Assembly (NCBI GenBank): GCA_003389325.1 | Contig: QQVE01000055.1 | Span: 62,001-126,000, forward strand | Length of the DNA stretch: 64,000 nt | Direction: 5' to 3' | Source of the DNA: Planctomycetota bacterium | Lineage (GTDB): Bacteria; Planctomycetota; Planctomycetia; Pirellulales; PALSA-1355 | Shown: in pieces, positions 60,732 to 64,000 of the stretch | How the letters are laid out: each line of letters opens with the position of its first letter | Numbering within the stretch: the stretch's first letter is position 1 | Program-made: the position numbers and the translations under genes | Notes under the pieces: generated by a model | The model's input: only the letters and a program-made list of their open reading frames with translations | What the model was told of the DNA's origin: nothing | Databases searched by the model: none

Positions 60732-61025
60732 CTACGACCGCGCCGATCGCCGAAGAATTGGTTTCCACGTCCAAACACGGTTGCCACAGGCGTCGATCTC
60801 AGGGCCCTTCACGGTGAGCGTAAACACTTGGCCACACGATCGGCACCGGACAGCGGTCGTCATATCGGCCCGGTCGGGCGGCTCATCGTGGTACAACTCC
60901 TCCAGGTCACCGTCGACTGTCATAAACTCGTTCTCGGCGATCCACCGAATCATTTCTTGTCCCTTAAAGAACCAGACCTCCTCACAGAATCGCGCGCAGC
61001 GTTGGCAACCAATGGTTTGAGTCAT
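60732..61025 (-). CDS. Small Cys-rich (zinc-ribbon-like) protein, 97 residues
   Basis: Six cysteines in CxxC-like spacing: CQRCARFC near the start, VRCRSCGQVF in the middle and DACGNRVW near the end. These are likely to bind a metal such as zinc. The rest (EMIRWIAENEFMTVDGDLEELYHD) is acidic. No function is known. The ATG lies six bases after a minus-strand TAGAAT (61032-61037). Confidence 0.6.
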   Translation of the reverse strand: MTQTIGCQRCARFCEEVWFFKGQEMIRWIAENEFMTVDGDLEELYHDEPPDRADMTTAVRCRSCGQVFTLTVKGPEIDACGNRVWTWKPILRRSARS

Positions 61026-61031
61026 GTGCTG

Positions 61032-61037
61032 ATTCTA
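61032..61037 (-). promoter_or_regulatory. TAGAAT box immediately before the zinc-ribbon-like gene
   Basis: On the minus strand TAGAAT ends six bases before the ATG at 61025, the same spacing as ahead of the facing gene at 60437. Confidence 0.4.
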
Positions 61038-61116
61038 CATCGGGCAAGCGTTCTGCTGATGGCGGACTCAAGCCCTTGGTTGCAGGAGCACAGGATCGAG
61101 CACACCAGCGATGCGT

Positions 61117-61146
61117 TTGACAATCCGCGCGCGCCGGCCGTAAAAT
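61117..61146 (+). promoter_or_regulatory. Sigma70-type promoter of purM
   Basis: A perfect -35 TTGACA (61117-61122), an 18-base spacer and -10 TAAAAT (61141-61146). The transcript would start about 30 bases before the purM ATG. Confidence 0.65.
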
Positions 61147-61183
61147 GCCGCGCTTTCCTTTCGATGCGGCGCGGGTAACGTGA

Positions 61184-62245
61184 ATGGCGAAAGCGACTTA
61201 CAAAGACGCGGGCGTGGATCTCGACGTCTATCGCCAGTCGATGGCCCGGCTGCCGAATCTGCTGCACCGCACTTATAGCCCCCGGGTGATGCCCAACGAC
61301 GGCGGCTTTGCGGGCCTTTTCCAATTGGACTTCGCCAGCGCCTTGTTCGCCCGGCGGTACGAACAGCCCGTGCTGGTCTCCTGCACCGACGGGGTGGGCA
61401 CGAAGCTCAAGGTGGCGTCGCTCGCCGGCCGGCACGACACCGTGGGCATCGACCTGGTGGCCATGAGCGTCAATGACGCCCTGTGTACCGGCGCCGAGCC
61501 GCTGTTCTTTCTCGACTACGTGGCCATGGCGCACGACGATCCGCAATTGCTCGAGCAGATCGTCTCGGGCATTTCGGCCGGCTGCCTGCAGGCCGATTGC
61601 GCCCTGTTGGGCGGCGAGACGGCCATCATGCCCGAGCTGTACGCGCCGGGCGACTACGACCTGGCCGGCTTCTGCGTCGGCGTGGCCGAGCGGACCAAGC
61701 TGATCGATGGTTCGGGCATTTCGCCCGGCGACCGCGTGCTGGGAATCCCCTCGAGCGGCCTGCACTCCAACGGCTTCAGCCTGGTGCGCAAGATCGTCTT
61801 CGACATTGCCGGCCTCAAGATCGACCAGCACGTCGACGAGTTGGGCACGACCGTCGGCGAAGCGCTGCTCGAACCGACGCGGATCTATGTGCGACCCGTG
61901 CGGCGCGTGCTGACCTATTACAAGGTGAAGAAGGTCGTGCACGGCATCGCCCACATCACCGGCGGCGGACTGCGCGAGAACCTCGAACGGATCGTGCCCG
62001 AGGGCGTGCAGGTACGGATCGAGCGCCAGAGCTGGCCCGTGCCGCCGGTGTTCACCTGGCTCGAGAAGCTGGGTGAGGTCGAGCCCGACGAGATGGAGCG
62101 CGTCTTCAACCTGGGCATCGGCCTGGTGCTGGTGGTCAGCCCGCACTATGCCGAGAGCATCCGCCACCAACTGGCCGACGCGGGCCTCGAGAGCCACGCC
62201 ATCGGCGAAGTCGTTGAGGGCCCGCGCAGCGTCGTCTGGGCATAG
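61184..62245 (+). CDS. purM: Phosphoribosylformylglycinamidine cyclo-ligase (AIR synthetase)
   Basis: 353 residues that close the imidazole ring in purine synthesis (FGAM to AIR, with ATP). Motifs: [16 protein letters not shown] near the start, [40 protein letters not shown] and [24 protein letters not shown]. The C-terminal half ([17 protein letters not shown]) is also typical. Length is normal. It has a good promoter directly upstream. Confidence 0.95.
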   Translation: MAKATYKDAGVDLDVYRQSMARLPNLLHRTYSPRVMPNDGGFAGLFQLDFASALFARRYEQPVLVSCTDGVGTKLKVASLAGRHDTVGIDLVAMSVNDALCTGAEPLFFLDYVAMAHDDPQLLEQIVSGISAGCLQADCALLGGETAIMPELYAPGDYDLAGFCVGVAERTKLIDGSGISPGDRVLGIPSSGLHSNGFSLVRKIVFDIAGLKIDQHVDELGTTVGEALLEPTRIYVRPVRRVLTYYKVKKVVHGIAHITGGGLRENLERIVPEGVQVRIERQSWPVPPVFTWLEKLGEVEPDEMERVFNLGIGLVLVVSPHYAESIRHQLADAGLESHAIGEVVEGPRSVVWA

Positions 62246-62288
62246 TCGGTCAGACGCGGGCTGCCACAGATAGTGTGACCCGGCCGAA

Positions 62289-62340
62289 CGCCCTTGTGTA
62301 GCAGGCTCGCTCCGCGAGCCGTTGCAGAACTGCAAGGGCG
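62289..62340. repeat. REP-like palindromic element, copy A
   Basis: Core TGTAGCAGGCTCGCTCCGCG (from 62297) with hairpin GGCTCGC-TCC-GCGAGCC (62304-62320). An outer arm CGCCCTTG (62289-62296) pairs with CAAGGGCG (62333-62340), enclosing the hairpin and a second small one (TTGCAG/CTGCAA). Confidence 0.6.
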
Positions 62341-62408
62341 CTATCAACCCGCACAGGGTCTGGCAACGGCGAGTATAGTGGTGCCTGCCGCGGCGGCGCG
62401 CTGCTGGC

Positions 62409-62433
62409 GGCTCACGGAGTGAGCCGGCTACAT
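62409..62433. repeat. REP-like palindromic element, copy B (inverted)
   Basis: Hairpin GGCTCAC-GGA-GTGAGCC (62409-62425) followed by GGCTACAT. Its reverse complement reads ATGTAGCCGGCTCACTCCGT, the counterpart of copy A with compensating changes in the stem. The pair faces each other across about 70 bases. Confidence 0.6.
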
Positions 62434-62462
62434 CGGGGCTCACGCTTGCGTGCGTACGGGCA

Positions 62463-63683
62463 CTAGACCCCGGCTGCCACGGCGCCACGCCTGGCTGAGA
62501 GATCGAGCCCGGCCCAGGCGTTGCGGCGGGCCCAGTAGCGCTTGACGAACCGCGGCCGGCGATCGGCAACTGATTGCCCTGCAATGTCGTCGGTCCACGA
62601 CGCCAACGCTCGGGCGGCTTCTGCGAATGCCGCACTCGAATCCGGCGGATCGACAAACCAGGCCGCCTCCAACTCGTCGCGCAGGCCGAAGTAGCGCGGA
62701 CCAAGCCGCAAGGGATCGCGTACCACGGCGCGGTGCAATCGTTCGTGCCGCCACCACAACGAGTCCTCGTCGGCGCGTTCGGTCGGCGTGCCGACGTGCT
62801 GCGGTTGGTCGACGGCCACCGGCTTGAACAGCCCCGTGCAGGGAGCCGCCGTACCGGTGGCCCAGTGTCGAAGCGAACCCGGTCGCAGTTCCGAGATCCA
62901 ACTGCCGGTGGTTTGCGACGAGGCGAGCATGCCGCCGGCGTGGACGCACGGGGCACCGAGTCCACCGTTGATTCGCGAATAGCGCGGCGGCGCGTCGTCC
63001 GCTCCGTGATCGCGCAGAATGCGAGCCAGGTCGCGCGGACCCGCCGCATGCTCGGCCAGCGCTTGCGTCCGCGGCCGACGCGAGCGGCATCCACAAATGC
63101 GCGTCTTGAGAAAATCGCTATGCTGCTCGGCAAAACCGGGGATCGTCAGACCGTTGGAGATGCTTCGCGCGCCGCGCACTTCCTCGATCGCATGGTGCCG
63201 GCCGGCAGTTTCCAGCACGAACGCAGTGCGCGTGTCGGCCACGATGAAGCTGTTGTGGTAGGTGCGATGCGGATATTCGAGGCTGCATCCGCCGCCTTGG
63301 CCAAACTCTTCCAGCAAGTCGACGACCGTACGTACCGCGTCGGCGGCCGTCGCCGCCCGCTCCAGCGCCAGCCGCAACAAGTCCATGCCGGTCAGTCCCG
63401 ACTTGGCGTAAGGCACGCGGGTGAAGACGGCCTCGTTGCCGATCGTCACGCCGTGCTCGTTGGTGCCCATTTCGGCACCCCACATCCAGAACGGCCGGCT
63501 CAGCAGCACCGCGTTCGTCTCCGCGACCTGCGGGATCTCGATCCAGGTGCACTGCACTCGCGCGCCCCGCGCGTGCGTGCGCCGCGGCTGCCAATCGAGT
63601 AATTGGGCTTCGTTGGGATCGCGGTCCGAGTTCTTGGCGAACAGCACGCCGCCTGAGCGGACGATCGCGAGCGTGTCACACAT
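62463..63683 (-). CDS. C69-family (secernin-like) dipeptidase
   Basis: 406 residues. The N-terminus MCDTLAIVRSGGVLFAKNSDRDPNEAQ carries the nucleophilic Cys2 expected after Met removal in the Ntn-type C69 family. Later segments match secernin-like members: WMWGAEMGTNEHGVTIGNEAVFT, GLTGMDLLRLALERA and NSFIVADTRTAFVLETAGRHHA. It would cleave small peptides or amides; the substrate is unknown. Start: ATG 63683. It is followed by the REP-like pair and converges with purM. Confidence 0.85.
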   Translation of the reverse strand: MCDTLAIVRSGGVLFAKNSDRDPNEAQLLDWQPRRTHARGARVQCTWIEIPQVAETNAVLLSRPFWMWGAEMGTNEHGVTIGNEAVFTRVPYAKSGLTGMDLLRLALERAATAADAVRTVVDLLEEFGQGGGCSLEYPHRTYHNSFIVADTRTAFVLETAGRHHAIEEVRGARSISNGLTIPGFAEQHSDFLKTRICGCRSRRPRTQALAEHAAGPRDLARILRDHGADDAPPRYSRINGGLGAPCVHAGGMLASSQTTGSWISELRPGSLRHWATGTAAPCTGLFKPVAVDQPQHVGTPTERADEDSLWWRHERLHRAVVRDPLRLGPRYFGLRDELEAAWFVDPPDSSAAFAEAARALASWTDDIAGQSVADRRPRFVKRYWARRNAWAGLDLSARRGAVAAGV

Positions 63684-63744
63684 GGGCCGCGTCTCCGGAG
63701 GGAGAAGGAATCCGGGAACTCGCGCGACCCGACGATGCGGTTCC

Positions 63745-64000
63745 CTATCTCGAAGCCGTGAGCGGCGCGCCGGACTCCTGCTTCGATGGCCCGGCCTCTT
63801 CGATCGCTTCGAGCAGTTGGGACTTGGTAATCACGTCGCGCAGCACGATCGGATCATCGGGTCGGTCGGCCGGATAGATCGCCAGCAGTGGGATGGAGCG
63901 GCTCTTGAGCGACTCCAGCGCCCGCTCGATCTCCGGAGACGGCTTCGTCCAGTCGGCCAGCAGGGGTACGATTTTTCGCTTGGCCAGCGCGTCGCGTACG
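63745..64000 (-). CDS. DsbD-like thiol:disulfide interchange protein, C-terminal part (5' end outside window)
   Basis: 84 residues plus stop are visible. VRDALAKRKIVPLLADWTKPSPEIERALESLKSR and SIPLLAIYPADRPDDPIVLRDVITKSQLLEAIEEAG resemble the C-terminal thioredoxin domain of planctomycete DsbD-type proteins. The ADWT segment and the cis-Pro in SIPLLAIYP are the main supports. The redox Cys pair and membrane part lie outside the window. It begins upstream of the C69 peptidase gene on the same strand. Confidence 0.65.
   Translation of the reverse strand, partial: VRDALAKRKIVPLLADWTKPSPEIERALESLKSRSIPLLAIYPADRPDDPIVLRDVITKSQLLEAIEEAGPSKQESGAPLTASR

Noticed and set aside
61022-63133. Open frame of 703 residues on the - strand
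   Set aside because: It runs opposite purM and through the REP-like region and another frame of the C69 gene; it is not a real protein.

Overview
This 64 kb window reads as a chromosomal segment of a planctomycete, most likely of the Pirellulales type. I infer this from the high GC content (about 60-65 % by eye) and from gene families that are frequent in that group: a redoxin/cytochrome c/copper monooxygenase fusion, DUF4139, PIG-L deacetylase, a ceramidase-like hydrolase, D-threonine-aldolase-like enzymes, STAS/RsbW partner-switch proteins, a tetrahydromethanopterin formyltransferase and a complex I cluster without an NADH module. There is no phage, transposon, CRISPR array or rRNA operon. 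Almost all of it is ordinary, densely coding chromosome.

Layout. 1-8.6 kb (+): the 3' end of yidC, then mnmE, the copper monooxygenase fusion, a YhhN-like membrane protein, a VOC protein, a ceramidase-like hydrolase and a D-threonine-aldolase-like enzyme. 8.7-12.3 kb (-): an MFS transporter and a 697-residue orphan protein. 12.4-15.1 kb (+): an FAH-family enzyme and an acyl-ACP-synthetase-like AMP ligase. 15.1-20.7 kb (-): two exported proteins, an RsbW-like kinase and its STAS antagonist, and a PIG-L/NagB-like amino-sugar pair. 21.0-28.3 kb (+): a TlpA-like thioredoxin, then a MoxR / DUF58 / Ser-Gln-rich membrane protein / VWA group. 28.3-36.6 kb (-): a Tat-exported amidohydrolase, a DUF4139 protein, an Nramp-like transporter with an embedded DxDxDG calcium-loop array, dcd, nth, a TatD nuclease and small proteins. 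36.6-48.7 kb (-): a long complex I operon in the order nuoI, DUF2203, nuoA, C, D, H, J, K, L, M, N, with a good promoter in front of nuoI. 48.7-50.2 kb: a long non-coding stretch leading into csrA and an irregular tRNA-Glu. 50.2-64 kb: ferrochelatase, thiolase, an epimerase, 5-formyl-THF cyclo-ligase plus H4MPT formyltransferase, an ABC exporter, aldehyde dehydrogenase, purM, a C69 peptidase and the 3' end of a DsbD-like protein.

The most interesting points are these. Acidic Asp-Gly calcium-type loops and a His-rich loop are inserted into otherwise standard polytopic membrane proteins (Nramp, NuoL). A TAGAATT box recurs in the correct orientation ahead of several genes, and two small genes have TAGAAT exactly six bases before their ATG, which suggests leaderless transcripts. 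The csrA leader is rich in GGA motifs and has competing hairpins. The tRNA-Glu has one A mismatch in each of three stems. A NagB-like protein has an altered catalytic motif and sits beside a PIG-L deacetylase. Everything rests on reading the sequence by eye. No alignments or searches were run.
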